DNA of 64,000 nucleotides from Xanthostigma xanthostigma. Lineage: Eukaryota; Arthropoda; Insecta; Raphidioptera; Raphidiidae. A program made the translations under genes and the position numbers. The stretch is from contig OY754464.1 in NCBI GenBank assembly GCA_963575645.1, forward strand, positions 83,054,948-83,118,947, written 5' to 3'. Shown one piece after another: positions 32,798 to 43,975 of this stretch. The notes below the pieces were generated by a model. That model saw nothing but the letters and a program-made list of their open reading frames with translations. It had not been told where the DNA came from and ran no database searches. How positions within the stretch are numbered: the stretch's first letter is position 1; each line of letters starts with the position of its first letter.

Positions 32798-33259
32798 CTC
32801 AGATCTCTCCCTGTTTGTGTAACAACCTATTATTATTGTTAGTTCGCTGTTATTTCTGTAAATTGTACAATGTATTTAGGCAATATTCACGTATAGAGCA
32901 AATAGCCATATCTGCATATACATATTTTATAATAATATTGTAGCAACTAATGAGTAAGAGAGAAAGCGTATAAAATTTAGATGAAATGAACAAGGATAAA
33001 CGTAAATAAACATTGTATAATAGAAACAGAGATAGACTGATCGAAAGTTTGTTTTACGCCTGATTCACACAGAAACAATTTCAAGGCAAATATTGTCGTC
33101 GAGAGCGCTTCGTTCTAGAGTCAACACTGAGAAAGGAATGGAATTTTAAATTTGAATTCTCTTCTCAGCTCGCTTCGATTCTATACTTTGCACCAACGCA
33201 TTGTCACCGGATTTTGATGGCTGAATTTCTCATTTGTGTTTAAATATGTACAAAGGACG
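32798..33259. other. Unclassified sequence
   Basis: Nothing recognised. Confidence 0.4.
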
Positions 33260-34121
33260 TATTGCACATACCGCTAAACTAGCGGTATGTGCTTTATTAT
33301 CGCTTTGTGCGTCAGAGCTGACTTTCGTTCATATAAGAAGTTATATCTAAGTTAATTTCACACGAAATCCATTCAAATTGAAGCTTTTTGAAAAGAGGAG
33401 ATTCTAATCTATAAAATAGAACCATTTTTAAATCAATTTGAGTTCATAAATACTATTAAAATTGTAATTGAAAATCACAAACAGCAGTTGTCGGTTGGTC
33501 TGTACGTATGTACGTACGTATGTACGTACGTCACGACTCTACAGATCGCAATTTTGGTCGGATTGCCTTGGGTTATATTTTATTCACTTTGTTTACTATC
33601 AGACCAGAACCCTATTTAAATTCACTAAAATGTGTTCAGTAGTTTAATTTTTATAAACAGTTTTATTTTTTATTATTTTTGACAGCTAATAATAAACAAT
33701 ATAATAATTGCTGTGCAAATATAGTGTAATCCATAAAACAAGTGCTACACTTGTATACCGTGATAACACCATTACACCTATTAGGCAGCCGTGGCGCAAT
33801 GGTTATGCCGTTGGATCCCCAAGGGGGCAAGGTCCTGGGTTCGAATCCTTACGGTATCATTGATTTTTTTCTTTTTTTTTCTTTTTATTTTGTTTTATTT
33901 TATTCCACTTGATATTAATTATATATTATATTATGTATAGTTCTTAATTTTTTTTTATTTTTGCAAACTTAAAAAAAAATTTTTTTCAATTTTTAATTAT
34001 TTATTTCTTTAAATTTTTAAATCTTGTTAAATTTATTAAAAATATTTTTTAATTGTTATTTTTTTATCATACAGTGGAAAACTTGCGGGATGTGCACTTT
34101 TGGTTTTGCCAACTATTTTAT
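33260..34121 (+). repeat. Element X, diverged copy 0
   Basis: Begins TATTGCACATACCGCT, whose next bases complete a 12-bp-arm hairpin, and ends with GGAAAACTTGCGGGATGTGC. The first 400 bp are about 90 percent like copies 1 and 2. It has a shorter TACG tract (33505-33533), a different tRNA-like piece and lacks the roughly 360-bp right extension. Confidence 0.7.
33785..33859 (+). pseudogene. tRNA-like sequence in element X copy 0
   Basis: A box TGGCGCAATGG (33792-33802) and B box GGTTCGAATCC (33838-33848) match the consensus. Acceptor and T stems pair only in part. A T-rich run follows at 33864, which could end pol III transcription. Confidence 0.55.
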
Positions 34122-34677
34122 TATTGCACATACCGCTAAACTAGCGGTATGTGCTTTATTATCGCTTTGTGCATCAGAGCTGACTTTCGTTCAGATAAGA
34201 AGTTATATCTAAGTTAATTTCACACGAAATCCATTCAAAATGAAACTTTTTGAAAAGAGGAGATTCTGATCTATAAAACAGAACCATTTTTAAATCAATT
34301 CGAGTTCATAAATACTATTAAAATTGTAATTGAAAATCACAAACAGCAGTTGTCGGTTGGTCTGTACGTATGTACGTACGTACGTACGTACGTACGTACG
34401 TATGTACGTACGTCACGACTCTACAGATCGCAATTTTGGTCGGATCCCCTTGGGTTATATTTTATTCACTTTGTTTACTATCAGACCAGAACCCTATTTA
34501 AATTCACTAAAATGTGTTCAGTAGTTTAATTTTTATAAACAGTTTTTTTTTTATTATTTTTGACAGCTAATTAAAATAAAAAAACAAAAAACATAATAAA
34601 TATACTCAATTAATGTAGTATGATACGTAAAATAACTGCTACACTTCTATACCATAATAACAAAGGCGTTGTACGGC

Positions 34678-34749
34678 ATCGGTGTGGCCGAACGGTTAAA
34701 GCGTAAGTCCTGTAATCCCAAGGTGCCGGGTTCGATTCCCGCTGACATA
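34678..34749 (+). pseudogene. tRNA-like sequence in element X copy 1
   Basis: A box TGGCCGAACGG (34685-34695) and B box GGTTCGATTCC (34729-34739) are good, followed by a T13 run at 34754. The acceptor stem does not pair. The body looks derived from a Leu/Ser-type tRNA without its long arm. Confidence 0.55.
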
Positions 34750-34820
34750 AGAATTTTTTTTTTTTTATATTCCCATTTATTCCACTTAATTCCACTTAAT
34801 ATTTATATATTATATATAAT

Positions 34821-36028
34821 ATTCAAAGCAATGGCACGTCAATCCGGTGTCGGAGAGGCAACCGGATGGCGAGTGGTAATCTGGGCCTATGAGTGGTACA
34901 GAACCCCCTGGTAGCGGCCAAAGTGACCCCAAATGGACGGGGGCGGCGATATGGGGGTGGGGCAAAATCGAAAAATGTTTGAAAAGGCAACCGGATAAAA
35001 ATGCGGTTGCATTGAAGGAAATACCCTAATTATATAATAAATTTTTTTTGCCATCCGAACCACGCGGGCCGTTTTTGCTCTAGCGAATAAAAAAAAAATT
35101 TTAAAAAAAACTGAAAAGGCAACCGCTTCAAAATTAGTGAGCATACTTATTGACACCACCAAACGTTGGAAAAAAATTGCCATCCGATCCTGATGGGCAG
35201 TTTCGGAGAAACAACCCCTCAAAGTCGCCGAAAAACACTTTTTTTCGATTTTTTCAACAATAAGTAAGAAAAACACACTAAACATTGTTCAAATCGGATG
35301 GCATTCGAAATTTATACTGTCCTAAGTACATATAATAGTGTGTATCAATGCCATCCGATTTTGATTAAATTTACCCCTATTTAGCCAACCCCCAAAACTC
35401 AATAACAATAAAAATAATGCCATACGCTGCATAAAATTGCTATTTTCATGAGTTTTGGGAGATGGCTAAATAGGGGTAAATTTAATCTAAATCGGATGGC
35501 ATTGATACACACTATTATTTGTACTTAGGACAGTATAAATTTCGAATGCCATCCGATTTGAACAATGTTTAGTGTGTTTTTTTTACTTATTGTTGAAAAA
35601 ATCGAAAAAAAGGGTTTTTCTGTGACTTTGAGGGGTTGTTTCTCCGAAACTGCCCATCAGGATCGGATGGCAATTTTTTTCCAACGTTTGGTGGTGTCAA
35701 TAAGTATGCTCACTAATTTTGAAGCGGTTGCCTTTTCAGTTTTTTTTTAATTTTTTTTTTATTCGCTAGTGCAAAAATGGCCCGCGTGGTTCGGATGGCA
35801 AAACAAATTTATTATATAATTAGGGTATTTCCTTCAATGCAACCGCATTTTTATCCGGTTGCCTTTTCAAACATTTTTCGATTTTGCCCCACCCCCATAT
35901 CGCCGCCCCCGTCCATTTGGGGTCACTTTGGCCGCTACCAGGGGGTTCTGTACCACTCATAGGCCCAGATTACCACTCGCCATCCGGTTGCCTCTCCGAC
36001 ACCGGACTGACGTGCCATTGCTTTGAAT
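34821..36028. mobile_element. 1.2-kb foldback transposon in copy 1
   Basis: Two arms of about 570 bp are nearly perfect complements, from ATTCAAAGCAATGGCACGTC inward to a loop near 35395-35470. It is flanked by ATAAT at 34816-34820 and 36029-36033. Copy 2 has a single ATAAT at 37489-37493, an exact empty site. The motif GCCATCCGATT recurs along the arms. A 132-codon minus frame and matching plus frames exist only because the arms mirror each other. Confidence 0.9.
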
Positions 36029-36794
36029 ATAATATATTTCTCATATATTTTTTTTATTATTATTTTTTTTTTTCATTTTATTTTTTTCATTTTAATTTTT
36101 TAATTGTTTTTTTTAATCTATTGCACATACCGCTAGTGTAGCGGTGGGATATTCTTGAAAAATAGTGTTTTGGGATATTGTGTCTATAAAATGCGTTCTT
36201 CGATAAACTAGAAAGTCAATAAACTAGGACAAGAAACTCAAAAAATCGGGATTTTTGAGAGCAAAACCCGTGCATAATTGCTAAAAAAAATTTCTTATTT
36301 TACTAATGTTTCTCGTATATTTTTATTTTTTTTTTATTTGTTTTAATCTATTTTCTCAATTTTTTTCATTATAATATAATGTACAGTGGAAAACTTGCGG
36401 GATGTGCACTTTTGGTTTTGCCAACTATTTATTCGTCTTATGGCCATATTCATCGAACGTAAGTAGTTATTTATTCGGTTCATTTGCTCTTCAGGTAAGT
36501 ATTCCTCCGAATAAACAGCGATAATTCAAGTTACCAGCCATAATAATAATAATGTAGCTTTATTCTGGAATACTGTAAATACAGTGTAGAATGTGTCACC
36601 AGCCATAATTATGTTTACTGCAGGTGTAAATCTATTCTGTCTTACTTTGAGGGTATAAATGTATAAAGTTTTGTCAAAAATCTTATATTTATATAATATA
36701 ACTAGCGGCCCTGTACGTGCTTCGCTACGTGTAAAGTGAAATAATAAAACAATTTAATTGGAACATCTATCTATCTATTTTATTAATTGCTAGC

Positions 36795-38254
36795 TATTGC
36801 ACATACCGCTAAACTAGCGGTATGTGCTTTATTATCGCTTTGTGCATCAGAGCTGACTTTCGTTCAGATAAGAAGTTATATCTAAGTTAATTTCACACGA
36901 AATCCATTCAAAATGAAACTTTTTGAAAAGAGGAGATTCTGATCTATAAAACAGAACCATTTTTAAATCAATTCGAGTTCATAAATACTATTAAAATTGT
37001 AATTGAAAATCACAAACAGCAGTTGTCGGTTGGTCTGTACGTATGTACGTACGTACGTACGTACGTACGTACGTATGTACGTACGTCACGACTCTACAGA
37101 TCGCAATTTTGGTCGGATCCCCTTGGGTTATATTTTATTCACTTTGTTTACTATCAGACCAGAACCCTATTTAAATTCACTAAAATGTGTTCAGTAGTTT
37201 AATTTTTATAAACAGTTTTTTTTTTATTATTTTTGACAGCTAATTAAAATAAAAAAACAAAAAACATAATAAATATACTCAATTAATGTAGTATGATACG
37301 TAAAATAACTGCTACACTTCTATACCATAATAACAAAGGCGTTGTACGGCATCGGTGTGGCCGAACGGTTAAAGCGTAAGTCCTGTAATCCCAAGGTGCC
37401 GGGTTCGATTCCCGCTGACATAAGAATTTTTTTTTTTTTATATTCCCATTTATTCCACTTAATTCCACTTAATATTTATATATTATATATAATATATTTC
37501 TCATATATTTTTTTTATTATTATTTTTTTTTTTCATTTTATTTTTTTCATTTTAATTTTTTAATTGTTTTTTTTAATCTATTGCACATACCGCTAGTGTA
37601 GCGGTGGGATATTCTTGAAAAATAGTGTTTTGGGATATTGTGTCTATAAAATGCGTTCTTCGATAAACTAGAAAGTCAATAAACTAGGACAAGAAACTCA
37701 AAAAATCGGGATTTTTGAGAGCAAAACCCGTGCATAATTGCTAAAAAAAATTTCTTATTTTACTAATGTTTCTCGTATATTTTTATTTTTTTTTTATTTG
37801 TTTTAATCTATTTTCTCAATTTTTTTCATTATAATATAATGTACAGTGGAAAACTTGCGGGATGTGCACTTTTGGTTTTGCCAACTATTTATTCGTCTTA
37901 TGGCCATATTCATCGAACGTAAGTAGTTATTTATTCGGTTCATTTGCTCTTCAGGTAAGTATTCCTCCGAATAAACAGCGATAATTCAAGTTACCAGCCA
38001 TAATAATAATAATGTAGCTTTATTCTGGAATACTGTAAATACAGTGTAGAATGTGTCACCAGCCATAATTATGTTTACTGCAGGTGTAAATCTATTCTGT
38101 CTTACTTTGAGGGTATAAATGTATAAAGTTTTGTCAAAAATCTTATATTTATATAATATAACTAGCGGCCCTGTACGTGCTTCGCTACGTGTAAAGTGAA
38201 ATAATAAAACAATTTAATTGGAACATCTATCTATCTATTTTATTAATTGCTAGC
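36795..38254 (+). repeat. Element X tandem copy 2 (uninterrupted)
   Basis: It is 1,460 bp, and I found no difference from copy 1 in the stretches compared by eye, including the length of the TACG repeat. It begins and is followed by TATT, a 4-bp junction homology. It carries the intact target site of the foldback. Confidence 0.9.
37351..37422 (+). pseudogene. tRNA-like sequence in element X copy 2
   Basis: Identical to the copy 1 version, with the same A and B boxes and downstream poly-T. Confidence 0.55.
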
Positions 38255-38288
38255 TATTTTAAAATATACATGGGCGTATATGTGTGTA

Positions 38289-38415
38289 TTTCGAGCACTC
38301 CGGCTGCGCCGTCGTGCTCGAAAAAGAATAGCGTAAAGTATTCGTGGATAACTGGTCTTTAAAACACTTGCTCTATTTCGAGGGTTCACTCCGGCTGCGC
38401 CGTCGTGCTCGAAAA
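38289..38415. repeat. Two GC-rich TTTCGAGCAC hairpins
   Basis: Hairpins at 38289-38323 and 38376-38415 share the GC-rich core of the one at 1759-1793, and the sequence between them is the complement of 1795-1850. The second hairpin has a small disruption in one arm. Confidence 0.6.
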
Positions 38416-38467
38416 AAAAGCATTTGTTTTAAACGATATTCAGTTTTTTTACATCCTCGATCTAGAT

Positions 38468-38587
38468 ATATGGTTGTTAAGTTCGTTGCGCCATCTATTG
38501 AATATTCACTCAATCCAGTCAACAGGTATCGCCATCTTATATGGTTGTTAAGTTCGTTGCGCCATCTATTGAATATTCACTCAATCC
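38468..38587 (+). repeat. Direct repeat of 50 bp
   Basis: TATGGTTGTTAAGTTCGTTG through CACTCAATCC occurs twice, 71 bp apart, without visible change. Confidence 0.75.
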
Positions 38588-38887
38588 TGGAGCTAACAGA
38601 TAATTATGACTGTCAAGGAATAGACAAATAATTTGCAATAAAATAATATTGCGACTATAAATTGAAATGTAAGCTATCCTATCTTTCAAGTTGGGTCGAA
38701 TTGCACACGGTGTGCAAATCAAATTTAAAATCGGTTCAGTAGTTTAGGAGTTCATCGCGGACAAACAACGTGACACGTAATTTTTATATATAAAGATTAT
38801 GTTGATTTTGTACCTAAATGAAATACCGTGCCAACAATAATCTTTCGCGTGCCACCTGTGGCACGCGTGCCATAGGTTCGACACCCC
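38588..38887. other. Decayed element tails
   Basis: ATCGGTTCAGTAGTTTAGG and GACAAACAACGTGACACG at 38730-38780 form a tail similar to 15070-15125. TGGCACGCGTGCCATAGG with ACACCCCTG at 38858-38888 resembles a hAT-type end. No gene. Confidence 0.4.
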
Positions 38888-39514
38888 TGTACTGCCGTAA
38901 AAAGGCAAAAGGCAGTAAGTGACCAACTTATGAATTTGAGTAAATCAAGATTTACTAAAAATGTATTGACTAGAGCTGTAAAAGTAACGAGAAATTGTGT
39001 ACCCGCATGTATTCGTTACTTAAAGAACCAGTACCCGTTACTTTCGTATCGTTACGTTACTCGGTACTTTTCATACGACATACAATAGTGTACTTAAAAG
39101 CATCAAGCAATAAGCATGTAGCTTCGCACCAAAGCGCGTCGCATTATGTGGTACGACATGAGTCATGACTTCGTACTTTATGAATACTTATATATAACTT
39201 GTAAGTATAACACATTGTGTTCGTATAACCGTATCAAACGAATCGATCTGACATGGATACGAAACATGCGAGTAACGAAATGAATTTGTAAGTAACGATT
39301 CGTTACTTCGAGTCAGACGATGTACCCGTTACTCAGTAACGAATACATACGGTTTGTTACAGCTCTAGTATTGACCGTCCAGAATTTTAGATTATGGAAA
39401 CCAAAAGACAATAAAATTATTGCTGCAGCACTTACTGCTGTCGTTGGTTTCAGTATGAACTCATTTTTCAACAAATGTCACTTACTGCCCTTTGCCTTTT
39501 TAGGGCAGTGTACT
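38888..39514. mobile_element. MITE with GTACTGCC ends, carrying a nested hAT MITE
   Basis: Arms with GGCAAAAGGCAGTAAGTGA at the left and TCACTTACTGCCCTTTGCC at the right are about 33 bp long. Its interior is split by the element at 38971-39367. Confidence 0.7.
38971..39367. mobile_element. hAT MITE with TAGAGCTGTAA ends
   Basis: TAGAGCTGTAAAAGTAACG to TTTGTTACAGCTCTA, flanked by a perfect 8-bp duplication GTATTGAC (38963-38970, 39368-39375). Rich in GTAACG phrases in both orientations. Non-coding. Confidence 0.88.
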
Positions 39515-40009
39515 AGATGAATCAATTGATACAAAAAGAAAAGACTATAATATTATGAAGCTTTAAATGCGAAAAATTAATCCGCAGGCAACGCTCTCAG
39601 TTGTAGAGAAAGTGGACAAAACTAAAGTAGTGTAAGCGCATAGTAGACAATGCTTTATTTTAATATTATATATACATAACATCACATTAGCACATTATTT
39701 GACGAAACGATAATGAAATAATTATAATGATTCTTTTTTAAAGTAATGCATTGTTGTATATATAAGCCAAGGTCGCGCACACTAGCACAGTCATAACAAA
39801 CTATTTCAATTATGATTAAATTATAATTTAATGTTTTATTAACTTCACAGGTGTTACGCGTAACTCGTAAGGAAACATGACCTAATAACTGGCAGTTATT
39901 ATATTGTTGTAAATTGCCGCTTGCTACGATCGGCACTGTGCGTAAGTTAGATTTATTTATTACTAGTTTTTACCCGCGACTTCGCCCCGCGTGGAATCAG
40001 TGCGTACAA
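39515..40009. other. Unclassified, with Helitron-like relic at right
   Basis: ACTAGTTTTTACCCGCGAC at 39962 looks like a worn Helitron 3' end read on the minus strand. The rest is unclassified. Confidence 0.4.
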
Positions 40010-40601
40010 TCATATATATTAATACGCTAAGGTTTAAGATGTTTGCCTCCCTTTTTAGAAAAAACCTCACAATTTCTCCACATAAATTATATAATATCAT
40101 TTTACAGATAATTGCTTGCTCTACTGACATCGACAACTAAAAAATTTATTATTGCTTTTGTTTTTGTAAATTAATTAAAATACAGCAACGCTGAACAACG
40201 TCTGCCATCTGACGGCTTTAATTGTGAAACAACGTCAACACTTCGATCTGTCATCTGACCTTCATATTGTAATACAACAGACACAATACTGCATACTGCC
40301 ATCTGACGGCTTTAATTTTGAAACAGCGAGCAACACTGAACAACGTCACAGCAATGCTGCATGATGCCATCTGATGGCTTAGCTCAACGCTTTTGCTACT
40401 TGCGCCTCTATATGACAATTTTAGTAAAATATTTCTTCGATCTGTCATCTGAGCTTCATATTGTAATACAACAAAAAGAAGAACGTTATAAGGAGTGTGC
40501 AAAATTAGAAACGAATTGAATACCTGCAATCATATTTAAAAAATAATTTTGTAAAGTGATAATTATTATACTTAGATATTTAGTGCGAATAATTCGCACA
40601 G
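40010..40601 (+). mobile_element. Non-autonomous Helitron (HelB), copy 1
   Basis: Preceded by A, it begins TCATATATATTAATACGC and ends with hairpin GTGCGAATAATTCGCAC, 12 bases and CTAG before T, which are textbook Helitron termini. The interior holds repeated phrases such as GCCATCTGACGGC and GATCTGTCATCTGA. The roughly 90-codon minus frame recurs in siblings but is broken or altered, so it is not a gene. Confidence 0.9.
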
Positions 40602-40937
40602 GTCACTCTAGTTGATTAAAAATTTCATAAAATCAAGCTAAATTCTATTTTAAGACAAAGGTTTTTTTTGTTTTACCATCTCTTACATTTTATGGATTCG
40701 ATACACGTGAGCACGCTGGAAAAACGTGGTTTTTATAAAATTTAAATGAATTCCAGCTAAATTAAGTGTTTGCGCCTGGGCTTTGTTTATAGTTCTTCCG
40801 AAAGCAGTTTGTAATGAAAATTGTAATTTTTTAAATTGAAAAAGAAAATCCGTTGGTATAATTGGTATTCATGGTATTAAGATTTGCCACTAATTATAAA
40901 GCCAACTTCGCCTTGATTTTTCTTTTTAATAGTATAT

Positions 40938-41045
40938 TGTGCGACTAGTGAGAGAAGAAGATTCCATGAGCGTGAAATTTGCCGCACGAGCGTAGCGAGT
41001 GCGGTAACACGAGTGGAATATTCTCCTTCGATCAATAGTCGCACA
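40938..41045. mobile_element. Small TIR element with TGTGCGACTA ends
   Basis: TGTGCGACTAGTGAGAGAAG faces TTCGATCAATAGTCGCACA. The centre is the GC-rich hairpin CCGCACGAGCGTAGCGAGTGCGG. Confidence 0.65.
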
Positions 41046-41083
41046 TAATACTTTATTCAACTAGCACGAGTAATACGTAATCG

Positions 41084-41285
41084 TGGCCCTGATAAAAGAG
41101 GGAGAAATAATAAATTACTTCATGTTGAGCCGAAACTGCACGGTAATATATTACTGCATAGTTTCTGGACCAATAGGAACGCGGCAAAACTATGCAGTAA
41201 TATATTACCGTGCAGTTTTGGCTCATTATTCGCACTCTAACATGAAGTACCTAATTTATTATTTCTCCCGAATTTAGCAGGGCCT
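41084..41285. mobile_element. Palindromic MITE with AGGGAGAAATAATAAATTA arms
   Basis: Arms of about 95 bp from GGCCCTG to CAGGGCC, including CACGGTAATATATTACTGC. The centre contains GACCAATAGGAACG. Two short frames on opposite strands encode similar peptides only because of the palindrome. Confidence 0.75.
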
Positions 41286-41879
41286 CGAAATTATAGATAT
41301 ATTAGTCACGCGTGTTAAATAAAAATATTTATGAACATTTTGACGCACACCGTATACTTATTATACGTCTATTTTGTAATATATATTATATTATTTTCAA
41401 ATTCGAATTTAATATTAATGATATTTATTTATTCTAACTCACATATATACCTATTGCATAGTGAATTCTGCAAGTCAAATTTTTAAAGTGTAAATTTCCC
41501 ATAATACAAAAAACTTTTCTTTATTTTTTCATCCTAAGAAATACCTTGTAGCTAATTAATAACAGAATTATTGTAATATTCCGGTTATATATAAGTAGAT
41601 TTTTTTACAGCTGATAAAAAAAGCTTTCATCCTTAATTTATCTGTGCTGCTCAAGGTTGCAGTACGTAATGTTACTTAATTAACATTGTAGTTAGAAATA
41701 CAATAGCTTCCCTTTTCAACGTACCTACTGTTTCTCCTAATACAATGTCAATCAAAAGGATACGCATTTATTTCTCTCTCACTTTAACTTATGTAATGTT
41801 TAGTTTGTTAAACAGTGACAAAAAATTAATAGCACTGTAAATTCTTACATTGGGCATAAATAAATATAGTTAAAAAAAA
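41286..41879. other. Unclassified AT-rich sequence
   Basis: Nothing recognised. Confidence 0.4.
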
Positions 41880-42094
41880 TTGGTTTTCTGTAAAGTCGGT
41901 TTACGGACGATAGTTTTACGTGATAACGTCATAAAGAAACATTCCGTAATACATACATAACCTAAATTTTAGTAGCTGTCAAACTTGGGCCGAGGCATAC
42001 TGCGCTCTCGCTTGCAAGCACAGGGTCAGGCGGAACGTTACACTTTTTCGTGCGTGCAGCTGGTGTTTCATCAATTTATAAGACGTTATCACGT
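41880..42094 (+). mobile_element. Family A repeat, copy 5, 215-bp deletion derivative
   Basis: Keeps both family A ends and a junction through TTTTAGTAGCTGTCAAAC. The same phrases flank the long middle of the copy at 47281-48124, so this looks like a large internal deletion of that subtype. Confidence 0.75.
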
Positions 42095-42095
42095 C

Positions 42096-42370
42096 AAAAA
42101 CTAAAAAACGCGGTTTATATCGAACTAAAAAGTAAAAATTTTTTTTTTAAAATAAGCTTAAAACAATAATGAATAAAAAATTCTAGTATTATTGTGAAAA
42201 CAACGTGGGGCGCTTTGTTTCACATTTTCGTACATCGTGCGCCCCACGCTTTTTTCACAATAATACTAGTATTTTTTATTCATTATTGTTTTAACCTTAT
42301 TTTAAAAAAAATATGTTTTACTTTTTAGTTCGATATAAAGCGTGTTTTTTATTTTTTTTTTTAAACTATA
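42096..42370. mobile_element. Palindromic MITE family H, copy 2
   Basis: Uninterrupted. TTTATATCGAACTAAAAAG and AGTATTATTGTGAA arms meet around ACATTTTCGTACATCG. It directly abuts family A copy 5. Confidence 0.75.
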
Positions 42371-42440
42371 TTTATTTTCCATTTTTTAGTTCGATTTATT
42401 GTCAAAAATTTGCCGAAAAAAAAACAAATTTTTTATTTCG

Positions 42441-42530
42441 GCGTGGACGGCATTAGAACCCACGACCGGTGAATCCGAGAGTTGACGTCAGCGAAGACCC
42501 GCGCCTTAGACCGCTCGGTCAACGATTGCT
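42441..42530 (-). pseudogene. tRNA-Leu-like relic
   Basis: The minus strand reads TTGACCGAGCGGTCTAAGGC, a CGCGGGTCTTCGC stretch, a long variable-arm-like region and GGTTCTAATGCC, i.e. a degenerate Leu-type A and B box pair. A partial partner lies at 44434-44465. Probably a SINE head. Confidence 0.5.
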
Positions 42531-43655
42531 CTTACAGTAGTGGCATAACATACTAACAGTAATAAACCACTTGCTTAGTCCAAACGAATGTTACAAACAA
42601 ACATACATACATACAAACTTACAAGTGAAGTTAATATAAAGCGTGTAAAAATAGTCACAAAGCTGCCAGCACATTCAAAGTAAAAAAAAACTGCACACGA
42701 GGCTGGATTTGCCGCTAGGTTCCTTGCTAGACTTCGCTACGAGTTTTCTAGCGCTGGTTTTCTTAATCGCTATTACGTGCTCGCTTCACACGAGACGTCT
42801 TTACAAGCTTGCTCTGCAGGTAGATTCGCTGCGCGCGCAGTGATAGTTATAGAACGGTAACAAAAGTGCATGTTTTATTGTCTCTGAACAGAACACACGG
42901 CATAGTGTCGATTTGTGGGCGTTTTTTCAAGTCACTCACGTGCTTCCTGATTGGTTCTTGCTCATACCTAGCAGCGGACCTAGCAAGAAAAATAGCTCCT
43001 GTTCTAATTTTAAAACCTATCTTGTGAGCTGGCAGGCGAAACCGCAATGACGTCATCGCTAGCTTCGCACCCAGTCTACCGGCCAGCAGAAGTCCAAGCA
43101 GTGGTTCTAGCGGCAAAATCAGCATCGTCCTAATAGCGCGTTCGACAATTTTTGAAGAGGATTTAATTTTTCAACGTTATTTTGTTGCAGTTTAACAAAC
43201 AGTTAAAAATGATTCGGTTAACTTATGATATTTCATTGTTATCAATTTACAAAAATCTTTACACATTGTAAACATTAATTTCTGATTAGATATCAAATAA
43301 AACATTATTTAAAAAAAAAAACTTTTTGTGTCTGACTGAAATAAAAAAAAACTCTAGACAGTCGAAAAATAATGAATAGTTATTATAATTTTGTGTTTTA
43401 CACAAAAAAGTGCATCAAACTTTGGTATAATAGAATACACAAGTTAAAAAGAAATAGATATAAAGTTGTGCTGCAGTGTTTTGTTTCTTATAAAATGCCT
43501 TACATTAGAATGAGATATGCACACATGTGCGATGTGATCAGTGCCGGAGGAGGCCGGGGGGCAAAAGGAGAACCTGTCTCGGCAACATTTCTTCACTTGT
43601 CAAGTTGTCGCTATAGCGAACATTACATTCTGCTTTGTAGAAGTTACGGGCGCAT

Positions 43656-43975
43656 ACAATACGCGCCACGAATCTAAAAGGCTCGGAAGTTATAGATGCG
43701 AATGCGGGCTTGTACAATCTGTTGAAAAACTACAAACTCGCAACTCAACAAAACTAAAATAGCAATAACAACTTGACAATAGCGTACTCGACTGTACTCT
43801 AAAGCAGGAAAGCGACAAGTGACAAAGGCAACGATCGATCACGGCCAATCACCGACGAGCGCACGTTCCGTGCAGATAGCTGGGAAGTGGTGAGAGTCTC
43901 AACGGCTCTAAAATGTGCCTTTGCGACGCTGTTTGTGACTAACTTCCGGAACTTTTAGATCCGTGATACGTATTG
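43656..43975. mobile_element. MITE family D, copy 3
   Basis: AATACGCGCCACGAATC to CCGTGATACGTATT. Lies within family G of the composite. The right end has a small change (GATACG for GGCGCG). Confidence 0.75.

Larger units (their letters stand above)
34122..36794 (+). repeat. Element X tandem copy 1, split by a foldback insertion
   Basis: Minus the 1,208-bp insertion and its 5-bp duplication this unit is exactly 1,460 bp, the same as copy 2. Offsets to copy 2 are constant (2,673 before the insertion, 1,460 after). Contents in order: GCACATACCGCT hairpin, TACG microsatellite, tRNA-like region, poly-T, a second CACATACCGCTA motif, the GGAAAACTTGCGGGATGTGC block, and a family R-like end. Confidence 0.9.

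Noticed and set aside
34330..34524. Frame with TYVRTYVRTYVR repeats, also at 37003
   Set aside because: Translation of the TACG microsatellite.
34887..35285. 132-codon minus frame, and near-identical plus frames at 35565-35962
   Set aside because: They are mirror images produced by the two arms of the foldback, with no domain, and low-complexity runs of F and K codons.
40251..40529. Peptides starting MQVFNSF that recur at 50691, 53699 and 56093
   Set aside because: They recur because HelB recurs. Frameshifts and stops differ between copies, and the shared start lies in a non-coding part next to the 3' hairpin.
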